DNA of 64,000 nucleotides, taken from positions 32,427,531 to 32,491,530 of the forward strand of contig CALNVZ010003426.1 in assembly GCA_940671915.1 (NCBI GenBank). The letters run 5' to 3'. Below, in pieces: positions 42,308-56,421 of this stretch. The notes under the pieces are model-generated. The model saw only the letters and a list, made by a program, of their open reading frames with translations, did no database searches and was not told the DNA's origin. A program made the position numbers and the translations under genes. How positions within the stretch are numbered: the first letter of the stretch is position 1; the number at the start of each line of letters is the position of its first letter. The stretch comes from Paracentrotus lividus (lineage: Eukaryota; Echinodermata; Echinoidea; Camarodonta; Echinidae).

Positions 42308-42850
42308 CTTGGTAAAGGCGTGATCCATTTGTGCTTCCATTTTTTTTACTTAGAGCGAATCGCCGTCCTTAGCTATTTGCATGGTGGATTGACGCGACTA
42401 TTTTGCCCGTTACCATTTTCGGACCCTATGGATAGTGGTCATTCAAGTATGATTTTTTTTTTCTTCATTTCATTTTTTTTCTTCATTTGAAGGTGGGAAA
42501 AAAGTCAATTTGAATCATGAAAGGTTTTCATTTTATTCAGTCATGCAGTAGGCCTAATGAGTGAGTTAAACAGTCAATAAAAGGAATGTTCTCTTCTTTT
42601 TTTTTTCCATTCTGCATAGTATAATATATGCAGGGGCGTAGACAGCGGGGGGGGGGATGCATCCCCCAACTCAAAAGGTGGGGGGATGGCATGTACAATC
42701 ATCCCCCCCCCACTTTTCACGGGTGAAATGTATTTTTTTTTAAAGGCTGAAATAGGCTTTGCACACTCCTTTTTCTTCCAAGGAGGTCGAAAAAAATTTC
42801 GCTCGCGCTTCGCGCTCGCATATCATCATTATTATTATTATTATTATTAC

Positions 42851-43312
42851 TATAGGTTTTCCCGGTCAATTTCGTTGCTTTGTCAATCAGTTGCATATTA
42901 GAGGCATTCATTTTCGGGAAAAACGCTGATGCATCGAAATGTTGCCAGTCAAAATCGTATTCAGTCATCAAAATTAACGATCGTTGTGATCGATTTTGTA
43001 TTTGCCCGTTCTACTTCACATAATAAGCATTTACATTCGGCAACAACTATTCAATTTCGTCTCCATCCTGTCGACATTTCTTCCCGTATACTCAAATTCG
43101 CACTAATTTGAATGCACAAATAATGAAATCAAATGCATATATCCGAATTTGAACTTTGCATCCATTACTTTGGGTGCCTAAAAACGAATTTCAGCGCATG
43201 AACACGAAATTAATTAACTTAAGTCGGTCTGTCGGATCAAACTCACGAATTTGAATAGACATTAAATGAAAACGGATGATAAATGTATGAATTTGGGCGG
43301 GAAAACCTATAT
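42851..43312. mobile_element. AGGTTTTCCCGG-ended element, short form
   Basis: Inverted ends TATAGGTTTTCCCGGTCAAT and GGGCGGGAAAACCTATA. About 460 bases, rich in CGAATTTGAA-like words, no coding capacity. The left edge of duplicated block A lies inside this copy. Confidence 0.85.
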
Positions 43313-43318
43313 TATTAC

Positions 43319-44281
43319 TATAGGTTTTCCCGGTCCATTTCATTGTTTTGTCAGTCAATTTCATGTTAGAGACATTCATTTTCGTAAAAATACGCTGATG
43401 CATAGAAATATTTTCATTCAAAATCGTATCCAGTCATCAAAATTAACGATTATGGTGACAGATTTCGTATTTGTGCATTCTAGTTCACATAATAAGCATA
43501 CATTTTCGGCAATGTTTATTCAAATTCGTGTGCCCTCTCATTCCGTATATTCAAATTCGTTTATAGACAAACAAGTTCATGATAGAAGCATTCAGATTAA
43601 ACATGTAAAGTACCAATTGAAATTGACATTGCTCATGCAGTATTTTTCATTGAATGTCAGAACATATCACTAATTTAAAAAGTTTATAATAATCATGCCT
43701 TGTTGTGAACAAAGATGTAAAATGAAGCCCATTAAAAAATTGCGATTATAACGATGAAAATAAAGATTTACAATGAAGACACTTAAACATAAGAATCATG
43801 ATAATGGAAATTGATGTTCACAAATGCAATACACTAATGATTTATTTTTTTATCAATTGACTTTGGAGTAAAAGAGAGGTGTTGAAATTAAAAACGAACA
43901 CGATAATCACAGTATTGATAAAATCACATTTACTGATAAAATGGTCAAGATTACCTACTCCTTATCATAAATATGTGTACATGTATAACGGATTTGGATG
44001 CTGAATCATGGAAATCGATCGCTTGAAAACGAAATTGAAAGTGTTTTTAAAGAGCTTACCCTGCCATCACACTAATGTGAATGCATTAATAATGAAATTG
44101 AATGATTATATCCGAATTTGAACTTCGAAAGCATTAATTTGTGTGCCTAAAAATGATTTTGAGAGCATGAACACGTAATTGTTTGACTTATTGTCAGTCT
44201 GTCGCACCAAACACACGAATTTGAATACACATAATATGAAAACGGATGGTTAATGTATGAAATTGGCCGGGAAAACCTATA
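43319..44281. mobile_element. AGGTTTTCCCGG-ended element, long form
   Basis: Same ends as the neighbour at 42851, same first ~230 and last ~240 bases, plus about 500 extra bases in the middle. It is probably closer to the parental element. No transposase recognised. Confidence 0.82.
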
Positions 44282-44574
44282 TTATTATTATTAAATCAAG
44301 ATTAATTATTTTATCTATTATATATTTATTTATATTTAGGCCTATACTTATTTTATTATTTCCAGGGAAATTATTTTGTTTTTCTTCCAAGAGCTCTATT
44401 TTTATTAGTCTATTTACCCTATGTGTTTGTTTGTTTTAATTGTATTCATACTTATAATTGTATTTTTAATATAATAATATTTGCAGAGGTGTATGCCTAT
44501 GCAGCTCTTGGTATATTTTGCAGAATAACCCCTTTGTGGATACGAAATAGGGCTCAGGCCCCTAAATTGCTTTA

Positions 44575-45125
44575 TTTTTAGCTCGCGCTTCGCGCTCTCT
44601 TAGAGGAAATAAAAAGCTGGCACATAAACCCTTCTGGTACGGCATGTTTGTTTAATTTCTTATTGTTATTATGCAAGCCTTGTATATTTGCTGAGGTAAT
44701 TCGGCGCAACCCCCCCCCCCCAATCGGCCCTTTTTGCCCCTTCTTTGTGTGTATAGATACAACAACAACAAAAAAACCCTCTTGTTTACCTCAAAATGTT
44801 CCGCTCGCGCTTCGCGCTCGCCTGGAATTGTTTATATTTGCTGAAGAAATTCGATGCAACCCGAAAAATCGGCCTTATTTGCCCCTTCTTTATGTGTATA
44901 GATACAAAGAAAAAACACAGGCGTCTCGTTTACCTCAAAATTTTCTGCTCGCGCTTCGCGCTCACCTGAAATTATATATGCTGAAGAGATTCGGCGCACT
45001 GCAGCCCCCCCCAGCGACATTCTTTTGCCCCTTATTTTGTGTATAGATAACAAAAAACACCTTTCGTTTCCTCAAATTTTGGGGCATAGAGTTCTGGACC
45101 CAATGACATCCCCCCCCCCCCCCAT
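44575..45125. repeat. GCTCGCGCTTCGCGCTCGCC tandem units
   Basis: Units of roughly 125 bases, each with a GCTCGCGCTTCGCGCTC block, a TTTGCTGAAG..ATTCG..GCAACCC block and a TGTGTATAGATAC block. C-runs follow. An inverted copy lies at about 54420-54990. Confidence 0.85.
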
Positions 45126-45129
45126 ATTC

Positions 45130-46590
45130 GAGGACCTTGTTTACGCCACTGAATTATAGCGGGCTTTAATATGCAACTATAACTCAAATAACTGTTAAGG
45201 ATTTTTTCATTCTTCCTTCCCGTAAATGAAGTTGTAAATGAACAATCTTTCTGACTAAATTAAATAATGTTTATTAGGCTTACTTAAAAAAATATATATA
45301 CCTAGTATTGCACATAAAAATAATATAGGCCCTATCAATTATAATCTTGAATGTACTAAACTTTCTTTAATCAGTGGTAAAGTTTGCTCTGTTTATTCAT
45401 TACAGTCTGTGTCAAATAAAATGGTACAAAGTGGAAAACATTTTTTTTATAGTATGAAATTACATCACAACCTGGTATTGTTTGACTTTCTTCTGCAATT
45501 TTTTCATCAATTTGGTGTTTTAAGTTTTTGAGATATGACTAATAGTTTTCTTAGCATCTAAGAAAAATTCATTTTGTCGCACACCGTCTCAATGCCTTAT
45601 GCCGTATAAAAAGTTCGCAATAATGCGTTATTAAATGCTCAATTTTGAGTATGTTCCCGTCACACAATAAAATTTGCATAACTTTTTGTTTTACGAAAGC
45701 AAATTACTACTAGAACAAAGCGGTATCAGCAGGGAAATCTGTGACTTTATTTTTGGTACCATACACACATTATTTGAAATTATTTCACACCTAAATAATT
45801 TTTTTTTCCGACTGTACCATGTTGTTTTGAACACAGACTGGCATAACGTTCCTCGTAATATGCAAATATATTAAAAGGAAACCAGGCCTCTATGATAATT
45901 GCATGTCAATTTGGTTGCTTTCCGCCACCAATTATATTGACTGCAGCGAGGACTTAAGTTGCTTACAACGATCTGCACAAACAGAGATATATTGCTTCCG
46001 TCCTCGTTGGCATTATAACAATAATGTTATTGATAGTAGTAAAGATTAAATTTTTATAGCCACAGTGTACTTGAAGACTATAAATGAGCTTATATATTAA
46101 AATAAGGTACCTATTAACTACTATTATTTTAATATACATCTTACTGATTGATGATAGGGAACAATTGTTAAATCATTAAACAAATCCACATAAATAGTTC
46201 ACATCAAAATGAACTTGGGACTAATTTACCCGGTGGATTAATCCTCTCCTGCTCAAGTAATACACATGGTAGATGGTAGATGGGGGTAAAGAGTAAAACA
46301 GAGGTAGTGGAAAGGAAGGTGCATAACACACTGAACGTATAACTATACAAAATGAACTACACAGATCTTTATGGGATTGAGATGGTCTTCTCTATGAAAC
46401 ATGACAAAAGAGGCATCCGTCATAATCAATATCTATGCATTACTGTAAATGTCAATCGCCCCCAACATTTAGAAATAGTGCATATAGGAGCTGAGACAAC
46501 ATAGTGGGAGTGCGCGCCGGGGGGGGGGGGGGGGGGGGAGGGGGGCTGAATAGGCTAAAAATCACAAAAAGATGGTAATTTTTTGTATTT
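45130..46590. other. Non-coding part of block A
   Basis: AT-rich sequence without exons or RNA genes recognised. It ends in a long G run near 46519-46545, which may have caused assembly trouble. Confidence 0.6.
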
Positions 46591-46910
46591 ATGTACTTGT
46601 TGGGGGCTGAAGCAACCCAGCCCTAGGCTCCCGGCCCTCCTGATTAAAAAAAAAACAGAGAACCCACCCACAGAAGGATTCCAGAAATAATTTGGGCCAT
46701 TTTTAAATGATTTTTAAAAGTATGGCAAGGAGATATTAGAGTGACTCCTTGGTATGGCCGAGATTTATTGTATGTGTGGTGTATACCCTCTCCTCCACCA
46801 GCGACAACATAAATGCGACGATCGACAGCCCACATTTTTTCGGCGAGAAGTACCGAAATCCCAAAAAATTGGAAATCGGCAGGGCCCTTCTATTTAACGA
46901 AATGAGGGGC

Positions 46911-47054
46911 AGTGGCGCATCTAGGATTTGAAGTAGGAGGGGGCAAGCCCCCGATAGGGGTGCCGCCAACAAATTTCCCAATGTTAACATGCGAGCGGCT
47001 TTCAAATTATATGGGGGGGGATGCGTCCACTGCGTCCTGCCTGGATCCGCCACT
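46911..47054. mobile_element. MITE with AGTGGCG ends
   Basis: Ends AGTGGCGCATCTAGG and CCTGGATCCGCCACT are inverted with two mismatches, around a G-rich interior. The second copy of block B carries it near 56733-56880. Confidence 0.6.
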
Positions 47055-48065
47055 AGAGGGTGTCCTAAAGTGGGTGTGTGTTTGTCATCTGGGCCTAGGT
47101 ATTTTTTATGACACTTCGCCGATGCCGAACATTTACGTTTTTACAAATACATTTAATAATAATGAAATACATGTTATCAAAACCTTTTCGTCCTGTTTAT
47201 AATTTTGGAAAAACCATAGTTCAAATAGAGGAAAAACAACGAACAAAGTGCAATGCAATTTCCGGGGTTATGAATGGTGTGTTTTCGTTAAAATTGTGTC
47301 CTGCTATATATTCCTTTCTTTAATTAAATAAGCCCTACCGATACTACATCGTCGAATGGATCGCGTACACGACATATCTTTGACCACGCTGACAATTATG
47401 CAAACAATGAGATTAAAAATCTTTCTTGTGAAGTCGGATTTTAAAATGAACGCGTTGTGAAGTTAGGTTAGTAACGACCTACTTCTTTCATAGCTTCATC
47501 ATGTTGTGCAACCATAAAACCGGGATTATTCTAGAAACAGTGCAAATTTAGTTCGCTTTATGATGATCCTGAAAGGAGACGTCAAGATATCGCTGTTTAA
47601 TAATGATATAGCGTGGTAGGCGTACCATTTGTAAATAAAACATCATATCAAATGTTTTATATTTGCTTGCCCGTGTTTATGTAACTTTTGCGATCAAAGT
47701 GACCTTCAGATTTCTCAAGCAATATGTCCACTATGATAGTCCAAAGTTCGATAGTTGAGGTGATTATATCACTCAAATAGCTAGAAGCATACAGAGACAC
47801 GAGGAATAATTTAGATTTTACAACCAGTCTTATTTTCCCCTTCAAAATATTGTGTTTCACCAGTTTTGCAGTACCACACAAGATTGTCATCTTTTGTTGT
47901 GACATAAATATATGCGGATATGCTTTGATATACAGCTAACGTGATGGCCAGCCTGCCGTAATATGTCCACATGTATTGAAGGATAAACCATTTTGTTGTT
48001 AATTCTGCCATCAGTAAAAATTAACTTTTTCGATCTCGAACGCTGTAGTCGACTACCGAATCACA

Positions 48066-51000
48066 ATGACGGCGACAGGATTGATCAAGAGCTTGTGCCT
48101 TAGATTTAGGGATCCTCGTCAGTAATATTGTCTTCGTTTTAGCGTTGACATGGGTGTAAGTATAAAGAAACAATTAAGTCCAATTCAAACTTCACAGCCA
48201 CTGTACATGCATATCATTATTAAAATTAAATTGCATTCATCATCTTTTTAAGCTTAACCATTAAAAAAAAAAAAAAAATCTCAAAAATATGCTATTGCTT
48301 TTTTTTTATATTTTTCTTTTTTTTTTTCTTTACTTTTTACAGCAAAATGATGGTATACTAACCTACAGAAAATTGCTATTTTGATATAATGATATAGATA
48401 ATTATCCTTTTATATCAGTCACATCACGAATTTCATTAACAAGACATTGAAGGCTGGATAAGAATCGCATATATGAAGAGTTTGATTCCAAAAGGCGTAA
48501 ATCCACTATTTGAGGAAAATTGAGTTAGTGATACCCGCCGTGTGTTCCAGACTGGTAGGCCTACCTGTCTATCAAACAAAAGTTGAAACCTAAATTCAGA
48601 CAGCAATTATTAAAAAATGTACATTAAATCTCATTTCCCATAGACACCTGTACAAAATTCTGCAAACAAATGCTTTCTTCTCAGAAGTTACAAAAAGTGG
48701 ATTTAGCGCCTTTTGGATAATCATAACTCTCATAATATCTTCCAGTATTTTAATAAAAACAACGAAAAGGCATCTCAGATTAATTTTGGTTGATAATGGT
48801 AGGCTAGCATATTAGGTCACTACATTTTGAAAATTATCAAATTTTTAGTTTTGCCTTCCTTTTAACAAGTGCTTTCCAAGCGAACCCATTTAATTAATGA
48901 ATTTCTTTCTTCAGTCTATGTTTAGATCGAACGAGGCAGGCGCTGAAGGATATTTTCTGGCTGCGTGCTATGTGTTGGCTACCGGTACGTATTCAAAACC
49001 AACATATAACATAAAATAACTAGCCCAATATAAGTTATAAAGTTATCACAATCGATCGATCGATATCACAATATAACTTCATAACATTAACCAATACCTT
49101 TATAAATTGTTATTGAGATATTTAGAGGATATTCAGGAGTCCTAATATAAGTTCCGTAATGGTATTTATATAGGGGCTACATGCACATGATGTACAATTT
49201 TACAGAACGAAACATTCTCACTCATGTTCAACTCAGAAAATCTTAGCTTTTTCCTGAAAGTCTGGTCATATTTCAACTACTATGTCAATTCATTATTATT
49301 ATTATTATTTTATATTATGCCTATTAACCTCATGTAGTGAGGTATCCATAATTCGTTAAATATATTATACTATATATTACTTTACACTTTATAAAAAACG
49401 AAAGGTTTTCTTAATGTGCAACTTTTAAGTATCAAAACTTTAGTGATGTTATGGAAGTCTTTTTTGTTCTTTTTTGTGTGGGGGTACTATAAAATCAATT
49501 ATTATTATTGCTATTACTATCATCATTTTTTTTAGGTTGGTGCATCGCATATTTGCTAGTAACATCGGGAGTGAACATTTTGTTGGTTAGCTGTTCTGGC
49601 CGCTGTGTCGGGTATAGCTGTGGGAGCCTTGACTTAATGTAAGATTCCTGGATTTTGTGACACAATTATGATACTTACATTGTTCTATCATATAAATCAC
49701 GATGTTTTGCTGTTGTATCTCCTGTTTTTTTTGTATTTGCATATCATAGTTGCTGTTAATCAAATTTAGGTCCTATCTAATTTTGAGTTTCTAAATGCTA
49801 ACATGTTGTAATTAAGCTGATATATTTTTTTAAAGGCAGTAAGTTAATTACATTGTTATTAATATTAAAAACATTGAAATTGTATGCCTTTTCTAATATC
49901 CAGTAGGAATATAAATAAATAAATATATATAACATGTATATGTATCTACTGATTGGTTTAACAGGCACTGATTATTCTTCAAGTACTAGGATGGTCTTTT
50001 CTACCGCATTCTATTTGGCGAGTGAATCTTCACTTTACCAGAAGTTCATGGAGAAAAGGTTTGGAGGAATACGCATCAGGATGATCATAGCCACCATCCT
50101 CACTTTTCATAATCTTTACTAAGATATCGGTGGGAATTTTAATATAGGGTGTTCCGGCCAATTTCATTGCCTTGTCAATCAATTGCATATTAGAGGCATC
50201 ATTTCGGAAAAAACGCTGATTCATCGAATAATGTGCCAGTCAAAATCGTATTCAGTCAATCAAAATTAACGATTGATGTGATTGATTTCGTATTTGCGCA
50301 TCAACTCACATAATAAAGATATATATCGGCAATAGCTATTCAAATTCGTCTTCCACATCCTGTCGACATTTCATATCCGTTTACTGGATCGCACTAATTT
50401 GAATGCACAAATAATGAAAATTAAATGCTCTCATCCGCCAATTTGACTTTGCAACCATTACTTTATGTCGTGCCTAAGAAGTGAATTGAACGATGAGATA
50501 CGAAAGTGTTTGACATACAGTCATGTCTGTCAGCATCAAAACACACGAAATTTAAATAACATTACATGAAAGCGATGATTATATGTATTGAAATTGGCCG
50601 GGAAAACCTATACTAATGATACAAATTGAAATATTTAAAAGTACTATTGTAGAATTTTTATTTATCATATTAAGTACCAAGAGTCACAGCCGATAACTGC
50701 ATTGGTACATGCAAAAATTACAATAATAAAACACAATCAGAATCTGCACAAATGAATAAGTAGCATTAAAAAGTCATCCCAATATATATACGCTAAGAGG
50801 GATGATATATGAAATAGTTAAACACAATTATGAAAAATAAACAATAAGTTAAATACAAACAGTCAGCGTTTAGTATAGGAAGCTTTACATTAAAACGTCG
50901 AGTATCCAATTGATCGGACAAGTGATGATGCATATTTTCGGAATTATTGGTTTTAACTTTGAGTTACTGACGTTTTGGATTTTATGCATGTGGTTAAAGT

Positions 51001-52550
51001 ATTGTAAAATAGACATTGAATATGATTCGGTGTGGGTAAGATGTTGATCCGGCAATGGTCGCGGTACGCAGTCGTGTGAGCGGTGTGGGGACGGTTCCCG
51101 TTAGTTTTTGCTTGGGCATAATAGAATAACTCTACACATCTTCATATACTAGGTTGTATCTGTATTCTGGACTTTGTTCATAGAGCAATCGTTGGGTGGA
51201 AACCTTTTATCTTGCATTCGTGGTACTACTAGGAATTACAGTTCTCTATACAGTAACTGGTGGACTTGCAGCAGTTAATCTATACGATACATTACAATCT
51301 ATATCATGCTTGGAGGAGCTCTGTGGGTTATGTATTGCAAGTTAAGAAGCTTTTGACATTGGTATTGACCTCTCTCAATATTTGATGACGGGAGTAGGGA
51401 TACTATTCGATTGTGAAATGACAAATGTCAAATAACAAACAAATGGCGTCATAAAGAACATAATGCATGACACATAAACCGAAAGGTAATTATACATGTA
51501 TCAGGATAAACAACCCCTGGACAAATTACCCAGAACAACTACCCCCATATAATAGGTTAGGTTAGTGTAGAGTTTTGGGGAGAGATTTTTGACGGGGGAA
51601 GTTGTCCAGGTGGTAAACTTCCAGGGGTAGTGTCCTAGAACCTATAACTTCGTCACATTTTTAATGTTCTTTTTGTATCCACGGATTTCAAGATGCGTTA
51701 TTTTAATTGTTCCACGTTTTGTTTGATTTTAGGTTTTATAATAGATGGTGGCTTCAGAATCTGAGCCTTTGTACAGTGAAGCAGTCCCCAATGAAACTAA
51801 GTATGGGTAATCGATACGTGTGGTAAACCTCGTGATGACCTTCTTTCATATGTTCCGTGATTCCATATTGATTCGGATCTACCTTGGCCAGTTTCTGTTC
51901 GGCTAGACACTGCATCTCTCTGGTATGCGGACTACTGACCAGTATACCAACTATATAATACTAACCATAGACCCCAAGATTTCCTAAGAGTAAATTATCA
52001 CTTCTCAATCATCAAGTTGGCATGCATTAATCTTTTGTTTACATTGACAACTTTTAGAAAATCAAGACTATTAGAAGTGATAGATTAGTTGATTTGGTAT
52101 TTCATTTCTGACGCGCCTGCAAAGTTATAATGAGATCAACATAGCTATGGTGGGTAATATTGGATTATATCTATGGACATTCAATATGCCATGTATGCAA
52201 ACGGACCTAACTAAATATTCGTCTTTGTCTCCGCAAGGTTTTTTTTCTTCCTAATGGTACTTTTTTATCGAGTCTTTTTTTTGGGGTGAAATAGTGATCG
52301 CCTCACGTTTTTAACTCATTTGAAATATAATTATGAATCGTTTCATCGAATCGATTTGCAACATGATATTTCAATTCACTTTAACAGTTTGATGATAACA
52401 CAATATACATATTCACTTTGTATGGTAATAGTTCAACAAACGCTGCCGTAGACATCTATCTCACGGTAAAGGCCAACCTGTCTGGCTTGTAGATACACCA
52501 ACTCTTCTTCATGTCATGCCGGAATATATCAGGATCTCTTTCATACCCAG
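48066..52550 (+). pseudogene. Frameshifted copy of SLC5A exons 1-7
   Basis: Exons matching the intact gene are at about 48066-48155, 48915-48984, 49536-49638, 49965-50129, 51153-51340, 51733-51942 and 52425-52550. Nearly every exon has single-base losses or gains that break the frame; for example exon 1 lacks three bases at separate places, and exon 6 has lost the G of its donor. Introns show the same error rate, so the pattern is not relaxed coding constraint alone. Either a dead duplicate or, more likely, uncorrected long-read sequence of the same gene. Confidence 0.88.
50144..50612. mobile_element. AGGTTTTCCCGG-ended element in first SLC5A copy
   Basis: Same element as 59979-60437, with indels. 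Lies just after the exon 4 donor. Confidence 0.8.
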
Positions 52551-52681
52551 CGTGCCGTTTCACACATCCAAATCTATAATGGAAACAAATTAATGCCACC
52601 TATGTTTTGCATTCACACACGCAGTGAATCTCACACTCTGTACAGAACGATACCGTTTGGGGTACATGCTAACATCACGAC

Positions 52682-52977
52682 NNNNNNNNNNNNNNNNNNN
52701 NNNNNNNNNNNNNNNNNNNNNNNNNNNNNNNNNNNNNNNNNNNNNNNNNNNNNNNNNNNNNNNNNNNNNNNNNNNNNNNNNNNNNNNNNNNNNNNNNNNN
52801 NNNNNNNNNNNNNNNNNNNNNNNNNNNNNNNNNNNNNNNNNNNNNNNNNNNNNNNNNNNNNNNNNNNNNNNNNNNNNNNNNNNNNNNNNNNNNNNNNNNN
52901 NNNNNNNNNNNNNNNNNNNNNNNNNNNNNNNNNNNNNNNNNNNNNNNNNNNNNNNNNNNNNNNNNNNNNNNNNNNNN
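52682..52977. other. Assembly gap (296 N)
   Basis: Separates the first block B from inverted block A. Confidence 0.99.
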
Positions 52978-55900
52978 ATTAAAAAAAATACAAAAAATTA
53001 CCATCTTTTTGTGGATTTTTAGGCCTATTGGCAGCCCCACTCCCCCCCCCCCCCACACCGGCTGCGCAACCACATTTGTCTCAGTCCTATAGCACTATTT
53101 GCTAAATGTTGGGGGCGATTGACATGTACAGTAATGCAAGATATTGGATTATGACGGATGCCTCTCTTTCTGTCATGTTTCAAGAGAGACCATCTCAATC
53201 CCATAAAGATCTGTGTAGTTCATTTTGTATGTGTTATTACGTTCAGGTTGTTATTGCACCGTTCCTTTTCACTACCCTGTTTTACTCTTTACCCCCGATC
53301 TACCATCTACCATGTTATTACTTGAAGCAGGAGGAGATTAATCACCGGAGTAAATTAGTCAAGTCATTTTTGATGTGAACGTATTTATGTGGATTATGTT
53401 TAATGATTTAACAATTGTCCCTATCACAATCAGTAAGATGTATATTAAAATAATAGTAGTTAATGGTACCTTTATTTTAATATATAAGCCTCATTATAGT
53501 CTTCAAGTACATGTGGCTATAAAATTATCTTTCTACTATCAATAACATTATTGTTATCAATGCCAACGAGACGGAAGCAATATATCTGTTTGTGCAGATC
53601 GGTTGTAACACTTAAGTCCTACGCCTGCAGTCAATAATTGGTGCGGGAAAAGCAACAAATTGACATAATTATCATGAGCCTGGTTCCTTTAATATATTGC
53701 ATCATTACGAGAACGTTATGCCAGTCTGTGTTGCAAAACAACATGGTACAGTGGAAAAAAAAATTATTTAGGTGGTGAAATATTTCAAATAATGTGTGTA
53801 TGGTACCAAAAATAAAGCACAGATTCCCTCTGATACGCTTTGTTCAAGTATAATTTGCTTTCGTAAAACAAAAGTTATGCATAATTTTTGTGTGACGGGA
53901 ACATCTCAAAATTGAGCATTTAATAACGCATTATTGCGAAACTTTTTATATCGGCATAAGCATGAGACGGGTGTGCGCAAAATGAATGTTTTCTTGATGC
54001 TAAGAAAACTATAGTCATATACTCAAAAACTTAAACACCAAAATTGATGAAAAAATTGCAGAAGAAAGTCAAACAATACCAGTTGTGATAATTTCATAAT
54101 CTATAAAAAAAATGTTTTCCACTTTGTACCATTTTATTTGACAAGACTGTAATGAATAAAACAGAGCAAACTTAACCACTGATTAAAGAAAGTTTTAGTA
54201 CTTCAAGATTATAATTGATAGGCCTATATTATTTTTATGTGCAATACTAGTATAATATATTTTTTAAGTAAGCCTAATAAAATTATGTTAATTTAGTAGA
54301 AAGATTGTTCATTACAACTTATTTACGGAAGGAAGAATGAAGAAAATCCTTCAACCAGTTATTTGAGTTATTTAAGTTGCATATTAAAGCCGCTATAATT
54401 CAGTGGCGTAAACAAGGTCCTCGAATATCGTGGGGGGGGGGGGGATGATTCCATTGGGTCAGGATGACTCATATTGCCCCAAATTTGAGGATAACGAAAG
54501 GTGTTTTTTGTTATCTATCACACAAAATAAGGGCAAAAGATGTCGCTGGGGGGGGGGGGCTGCAGCCGAATCTCGTTCAGCTATATAATTTCAGCGTGGC
54601 GCGTAAGGCGCGAGCAGAAAATTTGAGGTAAACGGAACGCCTGTGTTTTTTTCTTTGTATCTAACACATAAAGAAGGGCAAATAAGGGCCGATTTTTTCG
54701 GGTGTGCAATCGAATTTCTTCAGCAATATAAAACAATTCCAGGCGAGCGCGAACGCGAGCGGAATGCATTTAGTAACAAGAGGGATTTTTTTGTTGTTGT
54801 TTGTATTATACACAACAGAAGAAAGGGGCAAAAAAGGGCCGATTGGGGGGGGGGGTCTGCGCCGCAATTACCTTCAGCAAATTACAAGGCTTGCATAAAA
54901 CAATAGAAATTACAAAACAGCCGTACACGAACGGGTTTATGTGCCAGCTTTTTTAATTTCCTCTAGCAGAGAGCGCGTAAGCGCGAGCTAAAAATAAAGC
55001 AATTGGGGCCTGAGCCCTATTCGTATCCACAAAGGGGTTCATTCTGCACAAATATACAGAAGCTGCATAGCATACACCTCTGCAAAATATATTTTATATA
55101 AAAATACAATTATATAAGTTATGAATACAATTAAAACAAACACACATAGGGTAAATAGCACTAATAAAAATAGAGCTCTGGAAGAAAAACAAAATAAATT
55201 TCCCTGGAAATAATAAAATAAGATAGCCTAAATATAAATAAATAATAATAGATAAAATAAATTAATCGTTGAATTAATAATAATAATATAGGTTTTCCAG
55301 GCCAATTTCATACATTAACCATCCGTTTTGCATATTATGTGTATTGCAAATCGATAGATAGTTATGGTACGACAGAACTGACAATAAGTCAAACAATTAC
55401 GTGTTCAATGCTCTCAAAATATTTTTAGGCACACAAATTAATGCTTTCGAAGTCAAATTCGGATATAATCATTCAATTTCATTATAATGGCCATGCCATT
55501 AGTGGATGGCAGGGTAAGCTCTTTAAAAACACTTTCATTTCGTTTCCAAGCCGATCGATTTCCATGATTAGCACATCCAAATCCGTGTATAACTTACACA
55601 TATTTATGATAAGAGTAGTAATCTTTGACATTTTATCAGTAAATGTGATTTTAAAATAACTTGGTTATCCGTGCTTCGTTTTTAATTCAACACCATCTCT
55701 TTTACTCCAAAGTCATTGATAAAAAATAAATCATAGTCGGTATTGTCATTTGTGAACATCAATTTCCATTATCATGATCTATGTTTAAGCTGATCCTTCT
55801 TGTAAATGCTGATTTCATCTTATAATCCGCAATTTTTTAAATGGGCTTCATTTTACATCTTTGTTCACAACAAGGCATGAATGTATTTATAACACTTTTT

Positions 55901-56421
55901 AAATTAGTTATAGTGTTCCTGACATTCAGTATGAAAATACTGCATGAGCAATGGTCAAGTTTCAATTGGTAATGTTAACATGTTAATCTTGAATGTTTCT
56001 ATCATGAACTTGTTTGTCTATAAACGAATTTGAATATCGGAATGAGAGGGCAGCACGAATTTGAATAAACATTGCCGAAAATGTATGCTATTATGTGAAT
56101 AGAATGCACAAATACGAAATCTGTCACCATAATCGTTAATTTTGATGACTGGATACGAATTTTGAATGAATATTTCTATGCATCAGACGTATTTTTTACG
56201 AAAATGAATGGTCTTCATAACATGAAATTGAGCTGACAAAACAATGAAATTGGACCGAGGAAAACTATAGTATGAATATATAGGTTTTCGCCGCCAAATT
56301 CATACATTTATTATCCGTTGCATTTAATGTCTATTCAAAATTTCGTGAGTTTGATCCGACAGACCGACTTAAGTTAATAATTTCGTGGTTCCATGTAGCG
56401 CTGTAAATTCTTTTTTAGGCA
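52978..56421 (-). repeat. Duplicated block A, inverted copy
   Basis: Reverse complement of 43175-46592, with the same landmarks in opposite order: GGGGGCGATTGACATGTACA near 53111, GCTCGCGC units near 54420-54990, and AGGTTTTCC ends near 55290 and 56280. Confidence 0.92.

Larger units (their letters stand above)
43175..46592 (+). repeat. Duplicated block A, forward copy
   Basis: Matches the reverse complement of 52978-56421 along its length with scattered small differences. Contains the long AGGTTTTCCCGG element, the GCTCGCGC units and otherwise non-coding AT-rich DNA. Confidence 0.9.
46593..52681 (+). repeat. Duplicated block B, first copy (indel-rich)
   Basis: Direct copy of 56422 to about 62500, beginning GTACTTGTTGGGGGCTGAAG. 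Differences are mostly one- or two-base insertions and deletions, evenly spread. It ends at the N gap. Confidence 0.93.

Noticed and set aside
44648-45053. 132-residue frame and its inverted counterparts near 54581-54906
   Set aside because: Shadow of the GCTCGCGC tandem units; both copies of block A show it only because the DNA is duplicated.
48066-52550. Second functional SLC5A gene
   Set aside because: Frames broken in nearly every exon by small indels; pattern fits sequencing error or dead copy.
52593-53073. Open frames across the N gap
   Set aside because: They consist mostly of unknown residues.
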